Source: Kalmanozyma brasiliensis GHG001 (lineage: Eukaryota; Basidiomycota; Ustilaginomycetes; Ustilaginales). Taken from it: 64,000 nt of DNA. A program made the translations under genes and the position numbers. Position 1 is the stretch's first letter. Each line of letters starts with the position of its first letter. The stretch spans positions 1 to 64,000 of the forward strand of contig NW_015961952.1 in NCBI RefSeq assembly GCF_000497045.1. Direction: 5' to 3'. This document shows, piece after piece, positions 28,620-38,664 of this stretch. Under the pieces are notes generated by a model. That model ran no database searches, was not told the origin of the DNA, and saw only the letters and a program-made list of their open reading frames with translations.

Positions 28620-28965
28620 ATCGTTGCTGTCAGCGTAGGAAGCTGTGAAGACGGCGTGGTGGTAGTGGCAGCCCCGGTCTGTGTGCATGCCGCTGCAGTG
28701 CACAGGACCTCTTCCATCGTGAGGCAGAAGAACCATGACTCTGTGCTGGAAGGCGTCGACAGAAGCCTTCATGCCGGTCGAGATCTGGACGCACGGGTGA
28801 TGGTCGTGCTTGCGTTGCCGGGGCCGGGGTCGGATCAGGAAAGATGCGCTGCAATAGACCGTTGGCAGCTTGAACCCAAGAAGAGCCATGTGCAGCTGGT
28901 GTCGGTTAGAATCAGGATCGATATTGGACAGGTTGTAGAAGATGAGCACCTCGCAAATGTTGATC
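28620..28965 (-). pseudogene. Internally deleted third copy of the RALLYYP family
   Basis: The minus-strand frame contains PCVQISTGMKASVDAFQHRVMVLLPHD, nearly the same as the C-terminal end of the 17.4 kb protein. Directly upstream it has VLIFYNLSNIDPDSN, matching the 18.5 kb segment. In the 17-18 kb locus these two pieces are about 1 kb apart; here only about 100 bp separates them, so the RALLYYP block and everything around it is gone. DNA similarity between the copies is high and extends into GCCGGTCGAGATCTGGACGC. Confidence 0.65.
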
Positions 28966-29058
28966 AATTGCAGAGGGATCAGCAAGGCTGCATCCAACAG
29001 CACAGAGCACGAGCAAGATTCGTCCGCCCATCGACAGCCGTCAACAGAACAGCAAGAA

Positions 29059-29403
29059 ATGGCAGAGGCGGATGAAGCTCGCTCGAGCAGCTCTGAGCAG
29101 CCGAAGACAGAAGGCAAAGGCTCAATCAGGATGGCTTTCGACAAGTTCTTTGAACGGGTCGGGCGCAACTCTGCCAATTGAGGCGCTTTCGACAGCGAGC
29201 ACGGCGTCCAGCGCATTCGTGGTGGTGAATCTGCTGCCCGTCCCCTTCTGATGTCGTCTCCGTCCGACGACTCCGATGCGCCTCTCCCCAAGCTCGTCGT
29301 GCCCGAGGCACGCTCAGAGAAGACCGCCGCAGAGATCGACTACACTTCCTGCGGACCTGAGCGTGCGATCGCCCAAAAGAAGCACAACCCCGCTAACAAA
29401 TAG
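29059..29403 (+). other. Small reading frame with an in-frame TGA
   Basis: An ATG at 29059 opens 40 codons (MAEADEARSSSSEQPKTEGK..., FDKFFERVGRNSAN) to TGA at 29179-29181. The same frame then continues 73 codons with coding-like content (SSPSDDSDAPLPKLVV, AEIDYTSCGPERA) to TAG at 29401. Either half may be a small gene, an unrecognised intron may remove the stop, or this is a decaying gene. The product is not recognised. Confidence 0.35.
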
Positions 29404-29633
29404 GTCAACATCCGCTCATGTCGTGTTCCGATCAAACCGTCAGTTCAGCGCAACATAGGGCAAAAAGCAACTCAATCGCCCCGTCATCATTCTTCCGATG
29501 CACACACGTTCTCCTTACTGTGCCGTCTGTCTCGAAAAGTCAAGCAACATTCGAATCATTGCAGTCGCCAAGAGCGTGCAGCGCTATGTACATCTTCGCC
29601 CAATCTTCCTCCTCTTCCCTCCTCCTTCTTGCA

Positions 29634-30380
29634 TCACTTCGACTTGGCAGCACCACCATTGACGGCACGCCACTGGGTCCTGGCGCCCATGACACTCGAT
29701 GCGCAACCTGCGATACCCAAAATGCCCTCGTCGAGGCCCAAGATGTCGGCTCCCGTAGCGGGGATCAACCAGTCGAGCGCATCCTGGGTCATCTGGTATC
29801 GCACTGCCGCCTGTTCGGTCGAAATTTGCGCCAACTCGATCTTTCGTTCTGCCTCCTTCTCTGCGGTTGCGCGAGGCCTCTTGGCACCCGAAGCGCGTTG
29901 TTGGAGGACGTAGGTCTTGTAGCTGCCGCTGGCGAGGGAGAAGGTGAGACCGAGGAGCCAGAAGCGAGCGGCGTTTTTGGCGATGCGGTCGATGGTAGGC
30001 TTTTCGAACGTGTAGACCTTGGCGCCGTGCACCCACTGAAGCGTGTCGAGGACGAGGTAGAAGCCGTAGCCCAGCTGTCGGCCGATGGCGGCGTAGGAGA
30101 CGACGGGGTCTTGGATGGTGGTCGCCTTGAGCGCCGCCTGGAAGTGCTCGAGGAACTTGCCCACGCGCATGAGCTTGCGGCTCAGCCCGAGCTGCGATTT
30201 CAACGCGGTGAGTCGCGCGACCGTCTCCTTGGTTGCGCCCTTGCGGTATTCGTACCACGCCAAGAAGCGCGCGGCGTACTGGACGGTTCGGTAGGTCTTG
30301 TCGCGACCGACGGTGGTGGACCAGAATCGCAGCAATTGCGAAAGGTACGGGTGCAGAATCACCTGTTGAAGTGCCGACAT
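29634..30380 (-). CDS. PEX11: Peroxisomal membrane protein PEX11
   Basis: This 248-residue protein is typical of peroxin-11. The N-terminal region (LSQLLRFWSTTVGRDKTYRTVQYAARFLAWY) is the amphipathic, membrane-bending part. A second conserved block follows (LGLSRKLMRVGKFLEHFQAA), then GFYLVLDTLQWVHG, a hydrophobic stretch around NAARFWLLGLTFSLASG, and the C-terminal helix (GCASSVMGARTQWRAV). PEX11 elongates and divides peroxisomes. The start at 30380 (MSALQQVILHPYLSQLLRF) matches the family; the frame is open 67 codons upstream with unconserved sequence that I treat as leader. Confidence 0.93.
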   Translation of the reverse strand: MSALQQVILHPYLSQLLRFWSTTVGRDKTYRTVQYAARFLAWYEYRKGATKETVARLTALKSQLGLSRKLMRVGKFLEHFQAALKATTIQDPVVSYAAIGRQLGYGFYLVLDTLQWVHGAKVYTFEKPTIDRIAKNAARFWLLGLTFSLASGSYKTYVLQQRASGAKRPRATAEKEAERKIELAQISTEQAAVRYQMTQDALDWLIPATGADILGLDEGILGIAGCASSVMGARTQWRAVNGGAAKSK

Positions 30381-30848
30381 TTTTCGTTGCTGAATGCGGA
30401 AGACGGGGTGATGTCGATGAGGACGGTGGTGGTGAGGAGGCTCGGCGGGATAACCTGTTGCGCAGCGATAGTGGAAGCGAGAGTCCGGGGTTGGCTCGTG
30501 TGTCGCTGTGGTGCTCTGTGAAAATGCCGCCGCTGAGCGAACAGCCAACTTTCCGCGCTCAAAAGCAATTTCACACTCCAATTTCCCAGCCTCGCGCTTA
30601 AAATCGCTCTTGTCCGGCTCAAGCTGCTGCCTTTTCGAGCCGGATAAGCGACCGCCCTATCTGGAGGCGCATTCATTTTCGATTTTAACTGCTTCAGATT
30701 CAATTGATTAAGACTTGAACCCTGTTCTGCCTCGCCGCTGCCGCTCTGCCTCCTCGGTCACAGTCTAGAGCGACACATGGAACACTGATGTCGACATTCT
30801 CGACAGATGCAAAGTTTGAGGCTCAATAGCATCGTGGTTGATGTTCAG

Positions 30849-33473
30849 CTAGCTGAGCGGCACGTCAATCCGCCACTCCATGAGTAGCTTCGCAAAGTCG
30901 ATCGACTGGCTTGCGTTGCCGTAGCCTTCGAAGTCCTGATGACCGAGCAGGTCCATATCGAACTGCGGCTGCTGTGCATCGAAGCCGGCCAGATCAAAAT
31001 CACCAAATAGCTCTGGATCGAGCGAGAAGTTCGGCGCGCCGTTGTTCGCTGTCGGCTCGAGAGCGTCTTGCGATGCGTCTGCCGCGAACGCACGCTCGAT
31101 CTCGGACGCGTACGAGCCCGTCGGCAGTGACAATACCGTGGGTAGCGACGGCGGATCCAGCGAGACAGGCTGCAGCGAAAGACCCTCTTCGTGCACCGGC
31201 TTCTGAAGCCATTCCGGAATGAGATGGTCGAGCTGAAGCAGTTTCTTGCGGAAAGATCGCCAGTAGCCGTCGTTGAGGAGGACGTCGAGCAACTGGCAAG
31301 TGGAATGCCATCGATTGCGCAGCCCAGCGGCGTCCAGGGTGACAAGATCCGCGGCCGCAGGGCTCACCGCGCCGCACTGATCGGGTGTCGAAAGCCCTTC
31401 CTCGCCCAGGCTTGCCGGCTCAAGCTGCCCTTGATAACGTCGCTCCTCCAAGCTCATCAACAGCTTAACAAGCTGAACGCAGAGCTTTGTAGTGCTGGAC
31501 AACACGTCGATCGGGATCTTGTCCAGAGCAGCGGTGATCTTCCTCCGCGTCATCAGTCGCGACAGCCCGCTGATACTTGCGGGCGCTTCGCCGAAGAACA
31601 GGTCCAACAGCAGCACCAGACATGCGCGTAAGGTCTGCAGTGTTTTGAGATACGAGTTGTCGAGTCGCGTGCAAATGTCGGTCACCTTGTCCTGAATGTC
31701 GAGGATATGACTGGCCATGTACATCAGGCTGCCGTGCGGACGGGTGGCTTCTGACACGAGAGGCAGATGCAACGTCAGCAAGTGATGGAAGAGGCGTTGA
31801 TGCAGCAGCCACCGTTCGATGTCGACCATACTGATGTCGTCGTATCGCGCTTCGAGCGAGTAGTGAGCGGGAAATGCGGCGATGAGGGATTGGACCATTT
31901 GATCGAGCGAGTGTCGCTGCGGTGCTGAGAGACGCTGACCATAAACAGAGGCGAGCCCCCAGCCAGTAGCGGATTCAGGCCCGTCGTCCAGATCCAACTG
32001 GGCATTGACCTGATCCACCAGCGTCCTCGTCAAGAGCGCGAAATCGATCATGGCATACGAGTAGCTGACGTACGTCCTAGTGGACCGTAGATGTGACCGC
32101 GGACAAGGGATCGCCATCAGCTCGTCGTCAAAGAGGTTCAAGGGCTGCCGAGTGTTGAACTGCTGCGAAGAGATGCGATAGGTACGGTGTTTGCTGCTCT
32201 GACTCCAGTCGCGACGCACAAGCGCCCACCAGCAGCGTACAGCCATTTCGCCTGTCATGACCTGCGTCGGACGAGCGCTCGGATGATGAAGTCTTTCGAA
32301 GGAGCCGAGTCGGTGGATACGCATCCGCATCGCTGAGCGGATCGCACAATCCGCAAGCGAGTCGAGGAAGGGACGCGAGCCTTTGCCTGATTCGAGCATG
32401 AGGATGGCGGTCTGCAACTCTGGAATCGAGCCAAAGGTGTAGGTGGATTCGAAGCGCTGGATGCGCTTGACGAGCGCAAAGATCTTGCGTTGTCGTTGAC
32501 GAATCTCCTTCTGCCCGAGCGGCTCCACGTGCGGGTGGGCGGTTCCAGACCTGGCCCAGGTGTAGGTGCGGTCGAGGGGGGCGAACCGGAGCGCTGAAAA
32601 GATGACCATGAGAGCGGTGGTGATGTAGCCAAATGCGTATCGCTCGCGCTGTTCGAACGCCGAGTCGTCCAGAAGTTCGGTCAACACTACTTGCACTGTG
32701 GGGATGTGGACGACGTTGCCGTGCAGAGAATGGAGACGCTTGACATAGACGTCGTGAAGCAGATGCAGGGTTTGCGGCAAAGACGGAAGAGCATCGCGGA
32801 CGTCGGTGATCAGCGAGCGTCGTTGGTCGACGGACATGGCACGCCAATCAGCATAGACATCCTTGAGCGCAAATGGACATCGATAGTGAGGTGCACTGTA
32901 TATTGGCACTAGCTGACTGGCCTCGAGCACGTGAAGTCGATCATCAGGTTGTAGCGTGCTTTCGCGGTCCGAGTCGTCCTCGTCGCTAGCACTCTCGTCG
33001 TCTGTTTCTTCGAGCGCGTTGTTTTGATTCTCGAGACGGGAAGGGGAGGCGACACGGGCCGTAGCATCCTTGGCGGATGAGGCAAAGTAGCCGAAATCGT
33101 GGGCCGAAGACGACGTGTTGGGCGTCACGATCTGGCCCGAGCTGGTGGAAGGTGTGCGGCCGCTTTCGCTGTGCTGCGACGTGGTTGTCATAGAGCCCTC
33201 CGCCCATGATGAGACGGGTCGACTGGATTCGCGGGCAGTGGCCGAAGATGCGATGCTGAGTCGGCTCTTTCGTTTGGGAAAGGGGCGCTTGTTCTTTGCC
33301 CTCTTCTTTCGCAGCTCGTGCTTGCACTCGTCTGCGGACCCTTTGGCGATGCACTGATTGCAAGGATCGAGACGATCGCACTTGATCTTGCGCTCCCGGC
33401 ATTGGATGCAGGAACGATTCATCGAGCGAGGCTTGTCGCCGCTCGACGGGGTCGAGGCGACGTGGACGACCAT
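30849..33473 (-). CDS. Zn2Cys6 fungal transcription factor
   Basis: This 874-residue regulator has a binuclear zinc cluster at residues 22-50, with Cys at 22, 25, 32, 38, 41 and 50 (CX2CX6CX5CX2CX8C). A basic linker follows (KKRAKNKRPFPKRK). The middle (about 240-620) has the fungal-specific transcription factor domain pattern (YAFGYITTALMVIFSALRF, SLADCAIRSAMRMRIHR, RCWWALVRRDW). The C-terminus is acidic and aromatic (FSLDPELFGDFDLAGFD), a likely activation region. It is a nuclear DNA-binding activator or repressor; targets are unknown. The chosen start at 33473 leaves 21 residues before the cluster; an in-frame ATG 36 codons upstream is possible. It diverges from UTP17. Confidence 0.92.
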   Translation of the reverse strand: MVVHVASTPSSGDKPRSMNRSCIQCRERKIKCDRLDPCNQCIAKGSADECKHELRKKRAKNKRPFPKRKSRLSIASSATARESSRPVSSWAEGSMTTTSQHSESGRTPSTSSGQIVTPNTSSSAHDFGYFASSAKDATARVASPSRLENQNNALEETDDESASDEDDSDRESTLQPDDRLHVLEASQLVPIYSAPHYRCPFALKDVYADWRAMSVDQRRSLITDVRDALPSLPQTLHLLHDVYVKRLHSLHGNVVHIPTVQVVLTELLDDSAFEQRERYAFGYITTALMVIFSALRFAPLDRTYTWARSGTAHPHVEPLGQKEIRQRQRKIFALVKRIQRFESTYTFGSIPELQTAILMLESGKGSRPFLDSLADCAIRSAMRMRIHRLGSFERLHHPSARPTQVMTGEMAVRCWWALVRRDWSQSSKHRTYRISSQQFNTRQPLNLFDDELMAIPCPRSHLRSTRTYVSYSYAMIDFALLTRTLVDQVNAQLDLDDGPESATGWGLASVYGQRLSAPQRHSLDQMVQSLIAAFPAHYSLEARYDDISMVDIERWLLHQRLFHHLLTLHLPLVSEATRPHGSLMYMASHILDIQDKVTDICTRLDNSYLKTLQTLRACLVLLLDLFFGEAPASISGLSRLMTRRKITAALDKIPIDVLSSTTKLCVQLVKLLMSLEERRYQGQLEPASLGEEGLSTPDQCGAVSPAAADLVTLDAAGLRNRWHSTCQLLDVLLNDGYWRSFRKKLLQLDHLIPEWLQKPVHEEGLSLQPVSLDPPSLPTVLSLPTGSYASEIERAFAADASQDALEPTANNGAPNFSLDPELFGDFDLAGFDAQQPQFDMDLLGHQDFEGYGNASQSIDFAKLLMEWRIDVPLS

Positions 33474-34374
33474 GGTAGGAAGCGAAGACGTCCGCACGCG
33501 CAAGGGTAAAGGTGTGATTGCCGAGAATAAAGCTCGGACTGCAGGAGTGGTGACCGTGGAAAGAAGAGAAGGTGGTGTCAATGTGATATTGTCAAAGGTG
33601 ACGAGCGACGACAGCTTTCAAAGGAGCAGCGGGCGTCTCGGCAAGGGGGTCAAGCCTTGCGACAACCGACCGGATCGAGGCTACGACCGGCCCGAGCAGA
33701 ACGGCACAAGCACGTCAGAAGCGAAGCCGTGGAGCTGTCGATGGTCTCAATGCAGTTCCGAATGCAGCTGATCAATGTGATGGTGTGGTTTCAGCGCTCA
33801 GATTAGAGTGGGAGTGCAGCTCAGCTGCCGAGCGGGCAGGTGAAGGCAGCACACCGCGAGAGGCAACTTATTTCCGGGCTGTCAAGAGGATATCGAACTT
33901 ATTGCCGGGCGGAACCCCGCGGAGGGGCAGCGTCACTTTAAGCTCCACACACACGCTTGAGATGGTATTCGCATCGCTTCGACTGGTGCAGCAGCCGCCT
34001 CAACAGTGAAAGCATTCTGTCGAGAAGCAAGCCAGCTTGTACGGAAGCTTATGATGAGTTCGACTGCGAATCGAGCTGTCATACTGGCAAATACGGTATT
34101 CCTTCATGGTGTGCGCTTTATAAAATGGCCAATAAATCGAGGCTGCAAAAACAGAGAGGAATTCAAGTCGCTGTCTGCTGCCCTACACTTTTGCGCTTCC
34201 TGGCAGACGAGACTTGGCCGACACCCGAGCTTTTCCCCTCATTTTTTAGACTGGCAAATCCAGAATTTTTTGGTTGAGAAAGCGAAGAACGTCTGAAGAG
34301 CTCAGCTGTGCTCACTCACTCCTCCTCCTCTTGCCAGCTTAAACCATTGTCTTCATTTACGACACGGAGCAAGA
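33474..34374. promoter_or_regulatory. Divergent upstream region of the Zn2Cys6 gene and UTP17
   Basis: These 901 bp have no gene. A TATAAAA-like sequence with an adjacent CCAAT (CTTTATAAAATGGCCAATAA, about 34113-34132) lies some 250 bp before the UTP17 start. Whether it is used is unknown. Confidence 0.4.
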
Positions 34375-37300
34375 ATGGCGAGGTCCGCCCCATCAACGCC
34401 CGCCAAGAAGGCGGCACAGGTGGCTTCCGCATCTGCAACGCCAGCAGCAGCCCCTTCGCCTGCAACCGCGCCAGCCCAGCCCGATCCTCGTCGATCCAAA
34501 TCCGACATCGCAGAAACATCCACGGCGTCACAAAGCAACGATGCTACCTCAGCCCCCAACAAGAGCCGTCACCGCAGGAACAAGAAGAGCATCGCCGGTA
34601 TCAAGGAACGCTCTTCCGAGTTCTCGCCTTTCCAAACCCTCAGCGAAGGCCGTGTATCGAGACTACCCGTCGTCTTCACACGCGATGCCGACTACTTCTT
34701 TGCCGTCTCCAAGACTTCGGTCCGCATCTACTCGCGTACCACTGGCCAGGTCGTCTCAACTCTCTCAAGCGGTCCAGGTTCGCACTTTGCCGCCATCACA
34801 GCCATCATGATCAATCCGGCCAATCCGCTGCAGCTTCTCACGGCGTCACTCGATGGAAGGGTCAAAGTATGGGACTTTCTCGATGGCGTGCTGCTCTCTT
34901 CCTTCGACCTCCAGCTGCCCATCTCCGGCATGACCGCTCATGCTTCCAGTCCGAACACGGTCTACGTGCTTCTGAAAAAGTACCGTCACCGTGATGCCGA
35001 GACGGCTCCCAAAAGCATGTCCGAGATCTTGACGGCTCTCGACAACGGCGCGCCCTTCAACAGCATCATAGGCCATTTCAGCATCGACCTTTCGACCCAT
35101 GCCCAAACGCAATCCAACATGCCCAGATTCTCGCGCGGTGCCTCACTGCGACCCGAGCTGGCGCGAATCGGAAAGACGCGAGAAGCGGTCGCCATCGGCG
35201 TTTCCCCCAACGGCGAGTGGCTCGTTGTGGTCGGCAATGACAAGGTGCAGGTGGCGAGGACAAACGACCTAGCTTCAGGCTTCACCAGATTTATCTCATC
35301 GCATCCTGGCGTGCAGCATACACAAAAGGAGTCCATGACTTGCATGGCCTTCCACCCCACCGACTCGACCAGACTCGTCACTGGAGACTCGACCGGCCGC
35401 ATCCGTGTTTGGTACTGTCTTCAGAAGAAGTTCATGGCTCCTTCCAAGGGCGAGGCGGACGACGGCATGGAAAGGCATGCTCCTTCCGCGGTGCTTCACT
35501 GGCACGCTCACGCAGTCTCTTCGCTCTGTTTCTCTCCCAACGGTGGACACCTGCTGTCGGGAGGCGAGGAGGGCGTTCTGGTCGTCTGGCATCTGGGCGC
35601 GTCTGGCAACGCATCTTCCAAGGAGTTTGTGCCGCGTCTCGGGGCGCCTCTCTCTGCCATTGCTGTAGCCAACGGTCTCGACGGCAGAGAGCAAGAGTAT
35701 GCCGTCTCGCTCGCCGACGGAAGCATCACATTCGTCTCTTCCATGACACTCAAGCCCACAAGAACCTTCACCCGCATCAAGATCGATGCATCCCGTCACC
35801 TTCCCGGAAACTCGGTTCCCGTCGACACGCCTGCACCGCTCGCCGTCCACCCCGCCAGCCGCAACATCGTTCTCCTCGCCGGTCATCCCTCCTCGCTGCA
35901 GTTCTACGATCCCATCAAGGACGCCAACACGATGGAGCTCGAGGTGGCTCCTTCCAACCGTGTTTCGCGCGTTGAAGACGAACAGATCGAGCCGACACGT
36001 GTCGAGCGCGTCGTCTTTTCGCCTTTCGTCTCGTCCAAGACCGCTGAGCAAGGTGAATGGATGGTGACCTTCGACAGTCGCAATCTGTCCGACTTTCGAG
36101 GCGACGTCGAGGTCGTCTCCGAGTCAAGTCTCAAGTTCTGGCGCTGGAATCCGATCAACCGTCGCTACACGCTCAACACGCGCATCGACCGCCCTCACGA
36201 CGGCAAGCGTCTGACGTCGATGACCTTCTCACCAAGCTCGGCACTGCTCGTCACCACAGCCGCCGACGGCAAGGTGCGCAGCTGGTACATGACCTCGCGC
36301 AAGCTCAAGTCGGGCAAGGTCGAGAGCTACTGGGCTTGCCGCTCCGTGTTTGGCTACCGCGAACAGACTCCCACGGCGAGCGCATTCTCGGCGGATGGTT
36401 CGATCCTTGCTGTCGGCCAAGCTGGCTCCGTGACGCTTTGGAGCCCCGAGAGCAACCTCATGTCGATGGTCATCTCCGCCCCCGAGCTGGCTGAGGGGGT
36501 GCGAAGCCTCGCCTTTTCGGGACGATACCTCGGCTTGGCCACTTCTACCACGGTGCTGATCTGGGATCTGATCCTGTCGCGACAGGTGTCTCGCAAGGCG
36601 ATCGATGCCAGTCTCACGCCCAGACTGCTGTTGGCCTGCCCCAGCTGGGACCGCTCGGTCGACGCGGAAGAGCGAGTTTTCTTTTCGCTGGTCTCTTCCA
36701 GCGACGCTCAGGACGGAGAGCTCGAAGCCTCGGATGCCCAGCAGATCAGAACGGTGGTGGAGCCCATCTCGCTGGTCTCGGATCGAGAGGAGGCCTCTTC
36801 CTCCGCTCTGGGATCTACTGCCAACGTCGGCAAGGCAGGATTGACGACCGGAAAGGCAGTGTTCCGCACCGCTGTTTCCTCTGTCGCGCCCATCCCGCTA
36901 CGCACAGGCTCGCACGAACAAGTACAGGAATTTGTCGCCATCAGCAGAGACATGGACTTGGTCTCGTTTTCTTCGTCGCCTTCGGCATCTGGCGGTGCCG
37001 CTGCCGGGGCCGCGGCTGAGAGCATCCGCGGCATCTCGACCGTCAAGAAGACGCTCTTTGACGATCTGTTCGGGCCTTCAGCGTTCTCTAACGCGCGTGC
37101 AGATGATCAGGACGATGACGACGAGCTTCTGGCTGTGTCGGCTGACACTGCTGGCGGCGTTGGCTCCGGCGTCGCGTCCCTGTTCTCGACCGCTCCGCAC
37201 TTGCTGCCCCCTGCTACGCTGCTTTTCGACGCGTTCCTGTCCAAGATCCTTCCGGCTGCTCAAACCACGTCCGCCGTTGCGATCGAGTCGGCTCGACCAC

Positions 37301-37665
37301 CACTCGTTGCTGACAACGAAAAGACAGCTGCGGTCACGAGCGAAAAGCAGCCATCTGGAGCGGTGCAAGAGCGAGGCATCTCGGACATCCTTTTGACGGA
37401 CACAGATGATCTCGTGGAGCTGTTCAAGAGTCAGATCTTGATCGAGGGAGGCGGTGAGGACTCGTTGAGGAAAGGGAACGGAAACGCCACGGCAACGTCG
37501 ACGTCGACGCCGGCCAAGAAGGCGCAGGTCAACGGCGCCACACCAGCAACGAAAGCGACGCCGGTTTCCAGCAGCAAAGGCGGCCCTCAGACACCCGCTG
37601 GCCAGAAGGCAGATGCAAGCGCTATGTCCACACCGTGCAAGTCTTCTCGAAAGCGCAAGATGTAG
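34375..37665 (+). CDS. UTP17: WD-repeat U3 snoRNP protein UTP17/NAN1 (WDR75)
   Basis: This 1096-residue WD-repeat protein has a basic Ala/Ser-rich N-terminus with RHRRNKKS. WD units include ITAIMINPANPLQLLTASLDGRVKVWDF, FHPTDSTRLVTGDSTGRIRVW, SSLCFSPNGGHLLSGGEEGVLVVWHL and MTFSPSSALLVTTAADGKVRSWY. The two-propeller layout, the VKVWDFLDGVLLSSFDL segment and the C-terminal FDDLFGPSAF region fit NAN1/UTP17 (WDR75), a t-UTP component of the 90S pre-ribosome needed for Pol I transcription and 18S processing. The C-terminus is low complexity with the basic end SRKRKM. No intron. Confidence 0.88.
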   Translation: MARSAPSTPAKKAAQVASASATPAAAPSPATAPAQPDPRRSKSDIAETSTASQSNDATSAPNKSRHRRNKKSIAGIKERSSEFSPFQTLSEGRVSRLPVVFTRDADYFFAVSKTSVRIYSRTTGQVVSTLSSGPGSHFAAITAIMINPANPLQLLTASLDGRVKVWDFLDGVLLSSFDLQLPISGMTAHASSPNTVYVLLKKYRHRDAETAPKSMSEILTALDNGAPFNSIIGHFSIDLSTHAQTQSNMPRFSRGASLRPELARIGKTREAVAIGVSPNGEWLVVVGNDKVQVARTNDLASGFTRFISSHPGVQHTQKESMTCMAFHPTDSTRLVTGDSTGRIRVWYCLQKKFMAPSKGEADDGMERHAPSAVLHWHAHAVSSLCFSPNGGHLLSGGEEGVLVVWHLGASGNASSKEFVPRLGAPLSAIAVANGLDGREQEYAVSLADGSITFVSSMTLKPTRTFTRIKIDASRHLPGNSVPVDTPAPLAVHPASRNIVLLAGHPSSLQFYDPIKDANTMELEVAPSNRVSRVEDEQIEPTRVERVVFSPFVSSKTAEQGEWMVTFDSRNLSDFRGDVEVVSESSLKFWRWNPINRRYTLNTRIDRPHDGKRLTSMTFSPSSALLVTTAADGKVRSWYMTSRKLKSGKVESYWACRSVFGYREQTPTASAFSADGSILAVGQAGSVTLWSPESNLMSMVISAPELAEGVRSLAFSGRYLGLATSTTVLIWDLILSRQVSRKAIDASLTPRLLLACPSWDRSVDAEERVFFSLVSSSDAQDGELEASDAQQIRTVVEPISLVSDREEASSSALGSTANVGKAGLTTGKAVFRTAVSSVAPIPLRTGSHEQVQEFVAISRDMDLVSFSSSPSASGGAAAGAAAESIRGISTVKKTLFDDLFGPSAFSNARADDQDDDDELLAVSADTAGGVGSGVASLFSTAPHLLPPATLLFDAFLSKILPAAQTTSAVAIESARPPLVADNEKTAAVTSEKQPSGAVQERGISDILLTDTDDLVELFKSQILIEGGGEDSLRKGNGNATATSTSTPAKKAQVNGATPATKATPVSSSKGGPQTPAGQKADASAMSTPCKSSRKRKM

Positions 37666-38086
37666 TAGATAGTCTCACTGGGGGACAATTAACAGCAAGA
37701 TTGGAGGAAGCACTTCGCAGTCTGATAGAGAGCGAGCGTGAATTTCTGTGACAGCTCGGAATCCGAGCCAGATGGAGCTGGACCCTGAATCTGCAATTTG
37801 AGCGAGTCGCTTGCGAACTTATTGCCGCATCGCAACGGCGAGTGCGAGGAAAAGCCGTCGGTCATTCATGTGCTGCCGCTTATGACGTGGCTCGTTCTGT
37901 TGGAGGATGTCCGCTGCGGGGTCGCATGGGACTAGGACGAGTATAAGATGGATCCCTTTGCGTTCGTGAAGCAGCCTCGAAGTGTCTATCTCCACCATCA
38001 CCATCAAGACGACTTCCACAAGATCCAACGCGAGTCGCCCCACCAGCTCTGATCACGCATAGACCCCCAATCTACCTAAGCACTTC
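37666..38086. other. Intergenic region before the tautomerase gene
   Basis: 421 bp between the UTP17 stop and the next start. It contains CACCATCACCATCA-type repeats close to the start and nothing gene-like. Confidence 0.4.
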
Positions 38087-38664
38087 ATGCCGCTGCATCG
38101 CATCTACGCGCCCGCTGGGCTCTTTTCCGCCCAAGAGAAGCGCCAGCTTGCCAACGACCTTACGGACATGTACACAGCGGCCGTTGGTTTGCCGCCTTTT
38201 CTTGTGATCACGCTCTTCGTCCCCATCGATGGCGAAGAAGACTTTTTCATCGGCAGACAGTCTCACGCCGAGAGGGAGAAGGAGCAGGGCAAGCCGTTCG
38301 TCCGAATTGTGAGCCAACACCTTGCCCGTACTGCCATCGGCAAGGAGAACAGAGCATCGATGATCAAGCGCCTGGAAGACCGCTTCTGCGGCGTGCTCGA
38401 GGCGAAGAACGCCGAGTGGGAGGTGAGTAACACCACACACCCTGAGACAATGATGTCCAGACTGGCTGATGCTGACGCTCGATTCTTTATTCGCCCGAAC
38501 AGATCCACATCGAGGAGCCCCCCGCAGACCTGTGGCACCTTGGCGGCTACGACTACCCAGCACCCGGCACAGACGCCGAGAAGGAGTGGAAGGCCGCCAA
38601 CAAGGCGATCCCGTACGAAGGACCGACCATGGCGGACCACCTGAACTCGCAGTCGAACCTGTAG
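38087..38664 (+). CDS. Tautomerase-superfamily protein (cis-CaaD-like), two exons
   Basis: Exons 38087-38422 and 38503-38664 encode 165 residues. The mature N-terminus would be Pro (MPLHRIYAPAGLFSAQEKR), the catalytic Pro of the tautomerase superfamily. The following pattern of two beta-alpha-beta units (LANDLTDMYTAAVGLPPFLVITLFVPI) fits the cis-3-chloroacrylic-acid-dehalogenase-like group common in fungi. The C-terminal part (IHIEEPPADLWHLGGYDYPAPG) is conserved in this group. True substrates are mostly unknown, so dehalogenase activity should not be assumed. Without splicing, the frame ends shortly after the donor. Confidence 0.88.
38423..38502 (+). other. Intron in the tautomerase gene
   Basis: GTGAGT donor, CGCCCGAACAG acceptor, 80 bp, phase 0. 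Confidence 0.92.

Noticed and set aside
29179..29181. Peroxisomal stop-codon readthrough
   Set aside because: The context is not TGA-CTA and the extension lacks a C-terminal peroxisomal signal.
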